This document shows positions 26,075-35,742 of a DNA stretch of 64,000 nucleotides, in pieces. The stretch is from Planctomycetota bacterium (lineage in GTDB: Bacteria; Planctomycetota; MHYJ01; WSZJ01; JACPWG01): NCBI GenBank assembly GCA_016197205.1, contig JACPWG010000091.1:1-64000 (forward strand), written 5' to 3'. A program made the translations under genes and the position numbers. Numbering within the stretch: the first letter of the stretch is position 1; the number at the start of each line of letters is the position of its first letter. A model generated the notes under the pieces. The model was not told where the DNA came from. It was given only the letters and a program-made list of their open reading frames with translations, and made no database searches.

Positions 26075-26680
26075 CTACCACCCCACGCCCGGCCGCTCCG
26101 TGACCTTCTTGATTTCCTTCTGGTCCGTCCAGACGATCAGGTTCGTGTTGAGGTCGGTGAGCTGCATCGTGAACTTCATGTAGTTCACCTGCACCCCCGG
26201 GCCGCGATCCGTGATGGAGGAGATGTCGCCGCGCAAATGGAAGTCCTGGCTCGCCTGCTTGCCCGGCCCCTTCTTCTGGTTCGGATCGACGTACCCGCTC
26301 GACTGGTAGTCGTACTCCGCCGCCAGCTCGCCGCGCGCGGTCTCGTCCACCGCCTGCACGCGGCCGGTCTTCAAGAGGGCCGTCCGGATCATGTCGGTGA
26401 GGGACTTCACGTCGAGGTGCTGGTCCGTGCGGTTCGTCACCGTCCCCACCATCAGGATCGGCGGGCGCACGGCGTCCCGGATCACCGGGTGCTGGATCAG
26501 CGAATTCACCATCGCCTCCGCGACGGTCCGGAGGTCCGTATCGTTGTACCGCTCGCTCACGAGCGACGGCCGGCTGGCCTCTTCGTACCGGGTGTGGGGC
26601 GCGCCGCTGCACCCGGCCGCGGCCACGAGGCAGCCGGCAACGACGAGGCGGGACAGGCTCCTCGGCGGAAACGTCTTCAT
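26075..26680 (-). CDS. lpoB: LpoB-like penicillin-binding protein activator
   Basis: A 201-residue lipoprotein with lipobox VAAAGC (about residues 19-24). The mature part has the LpoB/CsgG-like fold: RYNDTDLRTVAEAMVNSLIQ, PILMVGTVTNRTDQHLDVKS, LTDMIRTALLKTGRVQAVDE and DFHLRGDISSITDRG. LpoB activates PBP1b glycan-strand and peptide-crosslink synthesis from the outer membrane in Proteobacteria; the same role here is an inference. It lies downstream of the YcfL-like gene and upstream of the COG3014-like gene, matching a conserved cluster. ATG 26680 follows AGGAAGACCG. The next gene is separated by a family A element. Confidence 0.88.
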   Translation of the reverse strand: MKTFPPRSLSRLVVAGCLVAAAGCSGAPHTRYEEASRPSLVSERYNDTDLRTVAEAMVNSLIQHPVIRDAVRPPILMVGTVTNRTDQHLDVKSLTDMIRTALLKTGRVQAVDETARGELAAEYDYQSSGYVDPNQKKGPGKQASQDFHLRGDISSITDRGPGVQVNYMKFTMQLTDLNTNLIVWTDQKEIKKVTERPGVGW

Positions 26681-26750
26681 CGGTCTTCCTCTATATTATG
26701 GGACCTTTTGTTGCTCAATTTCGGCCGGACGGGACGACGGCCGCGTGCCC

Positions 26751-27164
26751 CTAGCGGATCGCCGTGTCGCGACGCAGCTTGATCAAGAAGGTGTTCGCGC
26801 CCGGCTTCGGAGCGTTCATGGTGATGGCCTTTTGGTCCAGCCCCTCCAGGAGGAGCGGCTTCCAGCCCCCCACGGCGTCGCTCATTTCCCAGCCGGTCAT
26901 GTCGTACCAGATCACGTTGTACTCGCAACGGACCGTGTCGCGACTGCTGTTCTTCACCTGGGCCTGCACCACCAGGAGGTCCCCCTCGAACCGGTGCATG
27001 ATGTTCAAGAGTTGCACGCGCTCGTTCAGCCATGCATCGCCGATTTCCACCGTGCGCACCGGCTGCTGGACGTCCACGCGCGTGTTCACGCCGGACGTGC
27101 CGCGGCAGCTTGCCAGGAACAAGCACGCGGCGAGCGCGAAAATACAGGACAGACTCCGGACCAT
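26751..27164 (-). CDS. YcfL-like lipoprotein (DUF1425)
   Basis: A 137-residue lipoprotein with signal peptide and lipobox (CLFLASC, about residue 17). The mature domain reads IGDAWLNERVQLLNIMHRFE, GDLLVVQAQVKNSSRDTVRC and EYNVIWYDMTGWEM, the DUF1425/YcfL pattern. The family is encoded beside LpoB in Enterobacteria and many other phyla. Function unknown. ATG 27164 follows AGAGGAGCATCCC. It is the first gene of the minus-strand lipoprotein set; the family A copy upstream (27313-27481) separates it from the next gene. Confidence 0.82.
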   Translation of the reverse strand: MVRSLSCIFALAACLFLASCRGTSGVNTRVDVQQPVRTVEIGDAWLNERVQLLNIMHRFEGDLLVVQAQVKNSSRDTVRCEYNVIWYDMTGWEMSDAVGGWKPLLLEGLDQKAITMNAPKPGANTFLIKLRRDTAIR

Positions 27165-27312
27165 GGGATGCTCCTCTACGTCGTGACAACCCCCTGTGCC
27201 GCCGCCGGGGCGGCGAGTCGCGAAATTCTCCCTCTTCGCCCCGCCGGATTCAAGGAAAAGACGGCCCACACGGCGACGCCCGTCGCCCGGCTGCCGATCG
27301 CGGGCCCGGGCC

Positions 27313-27481
27313 TGAGTACCGCCCCACAGAATTGGGTGACCCATTTCCTCGGCGATTTCGCCCGCCCGCTTTGTTGCGCTCGCTCGACGTAGTTCTCCGT
27401 TCCTACGCCTCGCTCGCGCGCCTCGCGGGCGGCCGAGCTTGCCTTCGACGATCGGTCACCGACTTCCGTGGAGCGGTACTG
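27313..27481. repeat. Fold-back MITE-like element, family A (copy 4 of 7)
   Basis: Left end CTGAGTACCGCCCCACAGAA, right end TTCCGTGGAGCGGTACT. The stop of the HEAT/prenyltransferase-fold gene (TAG, 27487-27489) lies six bases beyond its right end. Confidence 0.87.
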
Positions 27482-27486
27482 GGCCC

Positions 27487-29484
27487 CTACTTCCCCCGCC
27501 CGCCCCCGTCGAGCCGGCCGCGCGGGGCGAGCGCGAGCACGCCCATGGTCGTCGTGTACACCCGGCCGCCGACACGCGCCCACACGCCCACCGCGTCCCA
27601 GGAACCCTCTTCGTCCCCCCCCTGTCGCTGGTGCTCCTCGAGCAGCGATTCGAGCGAGGCCCTCCACCCGGCCAGCGGACCGGGCGCACCCGGACCGGCC
27701 ATGCCGTCCGCGGCCAGGGCCGCGAAGCGCCAGAAAAAAAAGTTCGCGATGTTGTCCTCTGGCAGTCGACCCGCGTGTCCGCCGCCCGGGTCGGAGGGAG
27801 GCAGGTCGAACCACGCCCCCCAGCGCGGCGGCTGCCCGGCGAGGAAAGCCGCCGCCTTGCCGTTGCGCGGGTCCTCGGGCGGGCACCCGAGGGCGAGCCG
27901 CGCCACGAGCAGGGCGGCCGTGCCGTCGAGGCCGGCAAGGCATTGCGGGTGTCCGACCCGGTAGCGCACGCGGCCCGACTCCGGCTCGCTGATCGCGTCG
28001 ACATAGGCGCGCGCGTCCCGCAGGGCCTCCGGAGGCACGGCGAGACCCGCGCCCTTCGCCTCCACCAAGGCAAGGAGCGCAAAGACCGAGAAGCCCACGT
28101 CCGAGGGGCTGAAGTACCGGGTCCAGGAGAAGCCTTCGGCACGCGGCGCGGCGAGGAGGGCGTCGAGGGCGCGCTGGGCGACGATGCGCCACTCCGCGCC
28201 CTGCGCCCTTCCGGCCGCCTCGACGGCCGCCAGGGTCGCCAGACAATGGTTGTAGTCGTTCACGGAGCCGCGCCTCGACCCGTGCACCGTGCCGGCCGGG
28301 CCCGTCGCCTCCGCCGACGGATCCCGGAAAACGCCGTCCGCCCCTTGTCGCGCCCGCAGCCAGGAGAGGCCTCGCGCGACCGCTTCGTCGAAGGCCCGCG
28401 CCTCGCCCGGCGCCGTTGCCGCGGAGAAGAAGGCGAGGAGCGCGAGCGCGGTCGTCGAGGTGTCGGCGATCTCGTCCTCGTCGGCGAAGCCGGGCACCCG
28501 GAGGTCGTTGTGGAAGGGATTGTTCCCCGAGCACGACCACCGCCCATCCCGCTCCTGGTGCGCGGCAAGCCAACGGAGCGCGGCCTGCGAGCACTCCGCC
28601 GGCGACCGTCGCGGCTCGGCGGGCGGCCCCGGCGGCCCCGGCTGCCCCGGCGACGAGGGCGCGCCGGCGCGCCGCCCCCACCGATGGGCGCGCCAGGAAT
28701 GAACGAGTCCGCGCAGGGAAGGATCGGGGTCGTCCGAGGCCGCGGCGAGGCTGAGCCCGGCACGCGCCGCCTCCGGGGCGTCGAGGAGACACTGCACAGC
28801 CGCCACGCGCACGGCCAGGGGCCTGCCGCCCCGCAACAATCGGTCGAAGAGCGGCTGCACGCCCGCGAACGACCCGACGCGAGAGTAGGCGGCGAGCGCG
28901 GCGACGAGCACCCGGGGCTCGGCGTCCCTTTCGAGGAGTTCGCGCAGGGCCCGTTCGCACTCCGGCGCGGCTCGCTCCCCCGTGGCAGGGAGGCGACCGA
29001 GACTTTCGGCGGCGAGCGCACAGACGCTCGGGTCGGGGAACCGCACGGCCTCTCCCGCGAGCCAGCCGGGCACGCGCGCATCCTTGCCCGCGCAGGTCGC
29101 GATCGCGGAGAGCAGGCCTTCGCGGATCGCCGGGTCTTCGTCGGCGGCGAGAGCGAACAGGCGCTGGACGGCGTCGAGCGATCCCTGGCGGGCGAGGGCG
29201 GCAGCGGCCTCGAGCTTTCCCGAGCGGTCCGTTCCGGCAAGCAGGCGTGCGATGGCAGGGTCGTCAAGCGGGGCGGAATCCCCGGTCGGCATCGCGGGAG
29301 AGGGCGACGGTTCCTGGGCGAGAGGCCGGCCGGCCCCGAGGCCGAGCGCGACGGCTACCAGTGCAGCGGCAACGCATCCCCTGAAACGACGCGCGGCGCG
29401 GCGGGTCGAGCGGCTCGCCGGATCGCAAACGGCGCGTTCGGAACGACGCCTTTTCATGGACGAGGCCCTCTTCGGTTTCTCCAT
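27487..29484 (-). CDS. Secreted protein with HEAT repeats and prenyltransferase/squalene-cyclase fold
   Basis: A 665-residue protein with a hydrophobic N-terminal segment after an Arg-rich start (FRGCVAAALVAVALGLGAG). Residues about 70-270 are HEAT-like repeats (DAVQRLFALAADEDPAIREG, DPSVCALAAESLGRLPA). After a Pro/Gly linker (SSPGQPGPPGPPAEP) comes an alpha-toroid domain of the squalene-cyclase/prenyltransferase type (AALRWLAAHQERDGRWSCSG, RGLSWLRARQGADGVFRDPS, QRALDALLAAPRAEGFSWTR). No DxDD or DCTAE catalytic acid motif of true cyclases is evident, so a binding role is more likely than catalysis. ATG 29484 follows GGAAGTCA; a nearer ATG at 29457 is possible. The gene is divergent from the GspK-like gene at 29970. 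Confidence 0.82.
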   Translation of the reverse strand: MEKPKRASSMKRRRSERAVCDPASRSTRRAARRFRGCVAAALVAVALGLGAGRPLAQEPSPSPAMPTGDSAPLDDPAIARLLAGTDRSGKLEAAAALARQGSLDAVQRLFALAADEDPAIREGLLSAIATCAGKDARVPGWLAGEAVRFPDPSVCALAAESLGRLPATGERAAPECERALRELLERDAEPRVLVAALAAYSRVGSFAGVQPLFDRLLRGGRPLAVRVAAVQCLLDAPEAARAGLSLAAASDDPDPSLRGLVHSWRAHRWGRRAGAPSSPGQPGPPGPPAEPRRSPAECSQAALRWLAAHQERDGRWSCSGNNPFHNDLRVPGFADEDEIADTSTTALALLAFFSAATAPGEARAFDEAVARGLSWLRARQGADGVFRDPSAEATGPAGTVHGSRRGSVNDYNHCLATLAAVEAAGRAQGAEWRIVAQRALDALLAAPRAEGFSWTRYFSPSDVGFSVFALLALVEAKGAGLAVPPEALRDARAYVDAISEPESGRVRYRVGHPQCLAGLDGTAALLVARLALGCPPEDPRNGKAAAFLAGQPPRWGAWFDLPPSDPGGGHAGRLPEDNIANFFFWRFAALAADGMAGPGAPGPLAGWRASLESLLEEHQRQGGDEEGSWDAVGVWARVGGRVYTTTMGVLALAPRGRLDGGGRGK

Positions 29485-29969
29485 TGACTTCCGCCTCTCT
29501 ATTGTAGATAATCCATCGCTTCGCGGCAACCCCGCGCTACCTTGACAGCTCGCCCCCTTCGCTACCGATTCGTAATGCACGGGGCACCGAGGTAACGATT
29601 TCCGGACGATGGCTCTCACCCTTAGCTTATATACATACGCATAAACGATTTATTACAGCTCTTGACAAGCTGGGCCCGGCACGGGCATTGCTCAAGCATT
29701 CCGAATACCACTCGGCCTCCTTCCGCAGCGATTGGCGGAGTACCGCTCCACGGAAGTCGGTGACCAGTAGCCGAAGGCAAGTTCGGCCGCCCGCGAGGCG
29801 CGCGAGCGAGGCGTAGTAACGGAGAACTACGTAGAGCGAGCGCAACGAAGCAGGCGGCCGAAATCGTCGAGGAAATTGGTCACCCAATTCTGTGGGGCGG
29901 TACTGAGGGGGCTCGAGGGCACGACTTGCGTTCACCATCCCGTCCACACAGCTCGCGTGAGGCGGCGCA
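29485..29969. other. Divergent intergenic region with a family A element
   Basis: This 485-base region should contain promoters for genes leaving in both directions. An AT-rich stretch at about 29625-29665 is the most promoter-like part. The fold-back element at 29738-29907 fills its right half. Confidence 0.45.
29738..29907. repeat. Fold-back MITE-like element, family A (copy 5 of 7)
   Basis: Opposite orientation: left end GAGTACCGCTCCACGGAAG, right end TTCTGTGGGGCGGTACTGA. It is in a divergent promoter region rather than at a gene 3' end. Confidence 0.87.
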
Positions 29970-32900
29970 ATGCAAAAAAAACGTGGAATGGTCCTGATCG
30001 TGGCCATGGGCATGCTCGGCGTGCTCGGCATCCTGGCTGTCGTCTTCATGGCGGTGACCAACGCCGAGCGGACGGTGGCCCAATTCTACGTTGACCTCCG
30101 TCGAGCGCAGATGCTCGCCCAGAGCGGCCTCGAGCGGGCGGGCGCGGAAATGGCCGCCGCGCTGCTCCAGCCGAGCGTGCCGGCCGACAAGTACAGTTCG
30201 TCGGAGGGGGAAGAGAAGCCCTGGCTCTTCGGCAAGCTGGGCACCCCGACCACGGCGCCGGTTTTCGATCCCGCGATTCCGCTGCAGGAGGCGATCTACG
30301 TCTCCTTCCAGGGGACCGACGCCACGGGCGCTCCGGATTTCGTGCGCATCGAGAACCGCCCGAACACGACCAAGCGCGCCCTCTTCGGCATCGCCACCAC
30401 CGACACCTTCGGGGTGACGGGCCGGCTGGGGGCCACGTACGGCGGCGGCGCCGACTACTATTCCGTGAAGGTCCTGGACGCGGGCGGACGCATCTGGATC
30501 AACGGACCGGACCTGAACGACGGCAATCCGAATCCGGCGATCGCCCGGACGGTCGCTGATCTCGCGCCGAACGTGCGCATGATGCTGAATACCCTGGGCC
30601 AGATCCTCGCGAGCGAGCAGGGCTTCACGGTCGCGAACCTCGGGGACCAGATTTCCGCCTACCGCAAGGGGCTGGCCCGCGACTTCGACACGCTCAACGA
30701 AATCAAGCCCATCCTGGGCTCGACCGACAACATCCAGTCGCGGAACTACGAACTGGTCCGCGCCTACGTCACGTCGAAGGCCTGGGTGGACCGGAGCACG
30801 CTGGATCCGCGGGTGATCCTGCATCCCCGGCCGGACGACCCGAACATCATCTACAACAACGCCGTGACTTTCACGCGGGCCGACGGTTCCCCCGAGGACT
30901 CGTACGCGGCGCTCCCGGTCGAACGCGTGAAGGAGCCGTTCTGCACGGCCAAGCAGTCGCTTTGGGCCTCGTGCGGCAGCGACCGGCTGGTCGGCGACGA
31001 CCCCGGCGACTGGGCGCCGCACTGGCTCTCGCGCAACGACGTGGCCGAAGTGCCCGCGCCGGCGGCGACCATCGGCCCGTGCCTCCAGCCTCGCGCCCCG
31101 GTCAACATCAACTCCGCGCCGCGGGAGGTCATCCGCGCGGTCCTCACGAACCTACGCGGACGGTATTTCACGCGCGCGCCCGGCGCGCCGACCGAGCCGC
31201 GGACCTTCACGGGCAGCGGCTTCAAGCCCGGGTTCGAAGTGGTCATTGACTCGGGCATCGCGGGCAACGTCGCGGACCGCCTCATCACCCATCGACGGGA
31301 CCTCATCGCCAAGACCGGCTACGGCATCGCCACCTGGTCGCACTTCAACAACTTCATCGACGGCATCCCGGACAGCGTCTTCGACACCAACAAGCCCCGC
31401 GCAAAGGCGAAGAAGAGCCTGATCAAGGCGAACGCGAACCCGAACAGCCACCTGAACAAGTTCAACCCGGACTTCACGTTCGGCAGCGCCTACGGCGACA
31501 CGGACAAGGGCGACCTCGTCTACGTGAACGGGACGGCCGGCTGGACGACGGAGTTCTGCTTCGCCTCGATGGGCTATTTCGAGCTCGAGTCGATCGGCCG
31601 CGTGCTCGGCACCGCGGCGCCGGGCAAGCCCGCGCCGCTCATGGCCGAACGGAAAATCTCCACGCTCGTCAAAGTCTGCGACGTCTACCGGCACTCGACG
31701 CAGAAGGAGTTCCTCGTGAATCGCGTCGGCGGCGGGAGCGGGACGGGGACGAGCTTCACACTCTACCCGGAGAACCTCGACGACGTCGGCCCGAACCTCG
31801 CGGCCGAGTACGACGGGTACGTCATGCCTGCCACGACCGACAAGAATGCCGGCGGCGGCGGGCTGCTGTTTCGCGCGACCTATACGAACAACCTCGGCGC
31901 GGACGCCGTCGGGCCGGCCGAGCGCGGGGTGAGCCTGATCAATCCCTCGAACGCCGGGTCGCCGGGGGGCGCCGGCAACGGCGCGAGCGAGCTCTTCTGC
32001 GACGGGCTCTTCGTGCACGAGACGCGCCGCTACCCGAACTACAGCAACCTGCCGCTTTACGGCGCCGCGGGCTTCGGCGCGCAGGACGATTACGTGAGGA
32101 ACGCGCGCGCGGACCAGAAGATCCGGTTCGATAGCGGCAGCCTCGAAATGTGGGTCAAACCCACGTGGTCCGCGTCCGAGTTCCCGACGCTCATGCAGGC
32201 CACGGTCAACAATCCGCAGGCCATCGGCTCCCGCACGCTCTTCTCGGCCGGGGACGGGAAGCTGGGCACGGCCTACGGCTCGCAGCTCGGGCCGAAAGAC
32301 CAGACCACCTCCGACAATCGCGTGGCGCTCTTCTGCCGGCAGGGGAACGCGGGGCCGTACCTCTTCGGCCTCCACGCGACACGGCTGGCGGAACCGTACG
32401 GTTGGGGCGGCACGATCGCCGCGGGCCCGTTTCCGAACCTCGACCTGCTCTACTACTGGGGCAAGTATCACACGAACTGGTATCGGCTGCCCAACAACCC
32501 CGGCAAAACCAATGACCCGGCGAACTGGGCCTTCCCCGGCGTTTGGCACCATGTCCGTTACGTCTGGAGCGGCGGGACCGCCTCCTACCTCTATGTCGAC
32601 GGGAAGCCCTCGGGGGACGACCCGGTGATCGTGAACCTCCGCGCGGAAAAGCCGTTCACGGCGTCGGCGTGGTCCCTCTTCCCGGGCACGAACCGGTTCC
32701 GTACGAACTCGACGAACGGCTACGTGTGCAGCGGCGATTGCACGATCGACGATTTGCGCACCTACCGGAACACCTTGCCGACCTCTCCGTTCGTCCCGCC
32801 GCACCGCTACGTAGGCACGGCGCAGTTCAGTGCCAAGATCGGCCCCTCCGCGACCGGCGGCGTGGACCCTCTCGACAAGACGCTGGACTATTCGGGCCGG

Positions 32901-33227
32901 CTCGTGTCGGTGGCGTGGACCGTCCAGTACCCGAAGTTCTCGGGCGTGACGGGCTCCTCGAACTGGAACATGACGACGGTCGGCTCGACCCCGGCCGGGT
33001 CGCCGCTGGACGTGGTCGTGGCGCCCGGGCTGCCCCAGGAGCTGGAGGGGCGCGGCTCACGGCCTCAAAACCCCTTGTATTTCCAGATCGGCGACGAGCT
33101 TCGGTATTCGTTCAACCTGAACGTGAACAGCGCGTCCTACCGGATGGCCGCGCCGATCCTCGACGACGTCACGGTGACCGTCGTCCCGGCCGGCGGCTTC
33201 CGGTATCTCTACTACGCGGTCGAATAG
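29970..33227 (+). CDS. GspK-like pseudopilin with C-terminal LamG/concanavalin-like domain (module 1)
   Basis: A 1085-residue protein. The N terminus is pilin-like (KRGMVLIVAMGMLGVLGILA, residues about 4-23) and is followed by the GspK/PilX-type helix AQFYVDLRRAQMLAQSGLER. Around residue 375 is the GspK hallmark PRAPVNINSAPREVIRAVL. The C-terminal third has a LamG-type beta-sandwich: DSGSLEMWVKPTW (about 721) and GVWHHVRYVW then GTASYLYVDGKP (about 857-880). It may be a secreted or envelope structural protein capped by a glycan- or ligand-binding domain. It is far longer than normal GspK (about 330 residues). The ATG at 29970 is followed at once by the basic Lys-Lys-Arg typical of these leaders. 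The paralogous gene is at 56244-59597. Confidence 0.85.
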   Translation: MQKKRGMVLIVAMGMLGVLGILAVVFMAVTNAERTVAQFYVDLRRAQMLAQSGLERAGAEMAAALLQPSVPADKYSSSEGEEKPWLFGKLGTPTTAPVFDPAIPLQEAIYVSFQGTDATGAPDFVRIENRPNTTKRALFGIATTDTFGVTGRLGATYGGGADYYSVKVLDAGGRIWINGPDLNDGNPNPAIARTVADLAPNVRMMLNTLGQILASEQGFTVANLGDQISAYRKGLARDFDTLNEIKPILGSTDNIQSRNYELVRAYVTSKAWVDRSTLDPRVILHPRPDDPNIIYNNAVTFTRADGSPEDSYAALPVERVKEPFCTAKQSLWASCGSDRLVGDDPGDWAPHWLSRNDVAEVPAPAATIGPCLQPRAPVNINSAPREVIRAVLTNLRGRYFTRAPGAPTEPRTFTGSGFKPGFEVVIDSGIAGNVADRLITHRRDLIAKTGYGIATWSHFNNFIDGIPDSVFDTNKPRAKAKKSLIKANANPNSHLNKFNPDFTFGSAYGDTDKGDLVYVNGTAGWTTEFCFASMGYFELESIGRVLGTAAPGKPAPLMAERKISTLVKVCDVYRHSTQKEFLVNRVGGGSGTGTSFTLYPENLDDVGPNLAAEYDGYVMPATTDKNAGGGGLLFRATYTNNLGADAVGPAERGVSLINPSNAGSPGGAGNGASELFCDGLFVHETRRYPNYSNLPLYGAAGFGAQDDYVRNARADQKIRFDSGSLEMWVKPTWSASEFPTLMQATVNNPQAIGSRTLFSAGDGKLGTAYGSQLGPKDQTTSDNRVALFCRQGNAGPYLFGLHATRLAEPYGWGGTIAAGPFPNLDLLYYWGKYHTNWYRLPNNPGKTNDPANWAFPGVWHHVRYVWSGGTASYLYVDGKPSGDDPVIVNLRAEKPFTASAWSLFPGTNRFRTNSTNGYVCSGDCTIDDLRTYRNTLPTSPFVPPHRYVGTAQFSAKIGPSATGGVDPLDKTLDYSGRLVSVAWTVQYPKFSGVTGSSNWNMTTVGSTPAGSPLDVVVAPGLPQELEGRGSRPQNPLYFQIGDELRYSFNLNVNSASYRMAAPILDDVTVTVVPAGGFRYLYYAVE

Positions 33228-33257
33228 CCCGCGACCCCGCCTGACGGGCGCGCGCGC

Positions 33258-33301
33258 AAAAAAAATCGGGACCGGGGACGAGCCAGCTCGCCTCCGGTCC
33301 C
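33258..33301. terminator. A-run plus hairpin between module-1 genes
   Basis: Eight A at 33258-33265 are followed by GGGACCGG...CCGGTCCC (33268-33301). On the minus strand this reads as a hairpin with a T run, a good intrinsic terminator, but no minus-strand gene ends here. On the plus strand it may work as a 5' leader structure for the gene at 33351 or be an A-H-T-like terminator of the gene ending at 33227. Confidence 0.5.
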
Positions 33302-33350
33302 GTCCGCTTCCAGCCCCGTTCACCCACCGCCTGCGGGAGGTACCCCCTCG

Positions 33351-35396
33351 ATGCGTCCGGCGATCGCCAGCCTGGCTCTCCTCGGCCTCCTCCTCGTTCC
33401 GCTGACGCTCCGCGCGGACGACGGGCCGTCCGCCGCGCCGCCCGCCGCCCAAACCGGCGACAGGGAATACTGGATCAGCATTCTCGCCACGCCGCTGGAG
33501 ATCCAGGGCAAACCCGCGATCAAGGTCGAAGGCCAGAGTTCCTTCCCCGAGGGCACCGTCATCGACCTCACGGTCGAACACCGCGGTCAGCCGTCCGACC
33601 TCATGATCGCCGCCCGACCGGTCAAAGGGGCCTTCCAGGCGACGTTCGAGATCACCCGCCCGGTGCTACCCGGCTATTACCAGGTCAAGGCCGCTTTCGC
33701 CCCGTGGCGACAGGACGAACCGCTTTCGACCGAACTCGCAGACTTCCCCGTGCAGGAGACGTTCTATCCGATCCTGTTCGGCTCCCTCGACGAGGCCAAG
33801 AAGGTCAGCGAGGCCGCCCTCGTATCCTACGAACGGGAGATCGCGAGCATCGAGACGATCTTCGGCGAGCTGCGCAAGTTCTACCAGGAGGTGCTCAAGC
33901 GCCACGACCTCCAGAAATCCCCCGAGGAGTGGAACGGCCGCTTCGGCAACGTGCCGGAGGACATCCAGAAGGAAATCGCGCGACTCCAAGCCGACGGAGA
34001 GATCGCGTTCCTGCCGGCCTACCCGCTGCTCCACAACTGGGCGGTCGAAGGCTGGGGCACGTTGCTCACCGCCTACGCCACCCTGACCGAAGGCGTCGTG
34101 GTCGAAATCACGGAAATGATGAGCCGCAAGCACATGGATCGGCAGTTCTTCCTCAAGAAGGCGGACGAGCTGATCGGCGGCTACATGAAGGGCATGCACG
34201 CCCAGATCTTCATGGAACGGAACGGCGAGCTGCGCGAACGCCTCGTCTACCAGACCGGCCGGCTCCTCTGGCTTTCCCAGCACTCCTCCAAGGTCTATCG
34301 CGCCTCGAAGGAAGTGCAGGCCGAGTCGGTCCGCACGGACTGGCAGGCGTTCATCGCCGACGCCCGGAAGGAACTGGATCCCCTGGCGAAGGACCTGAAG
34401 GCCCACAGTTCCACCGAGTTGGCCAAGCAGTATCCGCAGCTCCTGAGTCTTCTCCTCCGCGCCCCGGACGCGCTGCGCAGGACGTGGGAGCTGTACGACC
34501 GCGTGCTGGTGAACGGCACCTCGGCCACCGACCTCGCCGAGAAGATCGCGGAAGGCGAAAACGAATGCTACCTCTGCATCGTCCCGGCGATCGAGGTCCT
34601 CGGCTTCAAGCGGGAGGCGGTCAACCGGATGATGCAGCGCGGCTTCGCCGCCGGGGGTTCGGGGGACAAGGCCGCCAAGGAAGTCCCCCTCTCTGACGAC
34701 CCGGATCAGCGCATGGGCGAGTACCTCCAGTCGAAGATCGAAGGACTCGGCAGCGGGTCCGCGGGCGAACGCCTCCAGTCCATGCGAGTGATTCTTCAGA
34801 TGGGCGCGGGCGCGAAGGAGCCCCTGCGCAAGGCCATCGAGTCGAACAACAATGGTCCCGAGGTGGTCGCGATGGCGCACGTCTGCCTCGCTCGGATCGG
34901 AGACGTATCGTCGGAAACCGCGGTGGTGAGCGCGCTCCGGGACATCCAGGACGACGGCATCCGGGCGATCGCCGCCTCGACGCTCGGCATCCTCGGGCGG
35001 CGCCGCTACGTCGAGCCTCTCGGCCAGGCCCTGGCCCAGGACAAGGGCCCCACGGTGCGCGCCGCCGCCGCACGCGCCCTGCAAGACCTGAAGACGGTGC
35101 GGGCCATCCCGCTCCTCATCTCCGCGCTCTCCGACGCGGAGCTGATCGTCCGCCAGGCCGCGCTCACCAGCCTCGAGACCCTCGCGGCGAAGAAGATGAA
35201 CTTCAACCCGGACGCGCCGCAAGCGGCACGGACCGCGCAGCTCCCCTCGATCCAGGACTGGTGGAAAGCCAACAGCGCCTCCCTCCTCGCCAAAGAGCCG
35301 CCCGACGATCCGGCGGACAAGAAGCCGGAGGAAAAGGCCGCCCCCGCGGAAAAGCCCGCGAGTCCGCCCGCCGGCCATGGGGAAAAAAAAGACTAG
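33351..35396 (+). CDS. Secreted HEAT-repeat partner protein (module 1)
   Basis: A 681-residue secreted protein with signal peptide (SLALLGLLLVPLTLRADD). Residues about 39-120 form a beta domain with KPAIKVEGQSSFPEGTVIDL, FQATFEITRPVLPGYYQVKA, also found in the protein at 59618-60520. A long helical stretch follows (KKVSEAALVSYEREIASIET), then HEAT repeats from about 480 (GDVSSETAVVSALRDIQDDG, VRAIPLLISALSDAELIVRQ). The C-terminal tail is Lys/Glu/Pro/Ala rich. ATG 33351 follows GGGAGG. It is 123 bases after the GspK-LamG gene and probably co-transcribed. Function unknown; it is most likely an envelope scaffold working with the pilin-LamG protein. Confidence 0.8.
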   Translation: MRPAIASLALLGLLLVPLTLRADDGPSAAPPAAQTGDREYWISILATPLEIQGKPAIKVEGQSSFPEGTVIDLTVEHRGQPSDLMIAARPVKGAFQATFEITRPVLPGYYQVKAAFAPWRQDEPLSTELADFPVQETFYPILFGSLDEAKKVSEAALVSYEREIASIETIFGELRKFYQEVLKRHDLQKSPEEWNGRFGNVPEDIQKEIARLQADGEIAFLPAYPLLHNWAVEGWGTLLTAYATLTEGVVVEITEMMSRKHMDRQFFLKKADELIGGYMKGMHAQIFMERNGELRERLVYQTGRLLWLSQHSSKVYRASKEVQAESVRTDWQAFIADARKELDPLAKDLKAHSSTELAKQYPQLLSLLLRAPDALRRTWELYDRVLVNGTSATDLAEKIAEGENECYLCIVPAIEVLGFKREAVNRMMQRGFAAGGSGDKAAKEVPLSDDPDQRMGEYLQSKIEGLGSGSAGERLQSMRVILQMGAGAKEPLRKAIESNNNGPEVVAMAHVCLARIGDVSSETAVVSALRDIQDDGIRAIAASTLGILGRRRYVEPLGQALAQDKGPTVRAAAARALQDLKTVRAIPLLISALSDAELIVRQAALTSLETLAAKKMNFNPDAPQAARTAQLPSIQDWWKANSASLLAKEPPDDPADKKPEEKAAPAEKPASPPAGHGEKKD

Positions 35397-35585
35397 CGTC
35401 CTGGACGAAGTCCACACACGAGGCCTGGGAGCGCAGGCCGGCCCGCGCGAGCCGCCATTTCGTCCGCGACTCGCCGGACGACTGGGTCTGCGATTCGTCA
35501 ACGACGCACGAAAGGCCCGTTGGCGACATCTTGCCCCGCTTTCCGCCCCATGATTTCGCGGTCCGCGGCCGTGCCGCCCGACGCC

Positions 35586-35611
35586 CCGCCTGAAGGCGGA
35601 ACTACGAACGG
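35586..35611. repeat. REP-like palindrome (copy 2 of 5)
   Basis: Same CCGCCTGAAGGCGG core and AACTACGAACGG flank as the copy at 4792. Confidence 0.7.
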
Positions 35612-35742
35612 CCACCCAGGCCTTCCAGAGATTGCGTCCGAGCTCGGGCAACGGGCCGCTAGTGGCCCGTTGACGAAGTCCAGTCACGAACGGCCGCCTA
35701 GGCGTTCCAGAGATGGCGTCCGAGCTCGGGCATCGGGCCGTT

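Noticed and set aside
27487..29484. Active squalene/hopene cyclase
   Set aside because: The alpha-toroid repeats are visible, but the DxDD catalytic motif and aromatic QW repeats are not.
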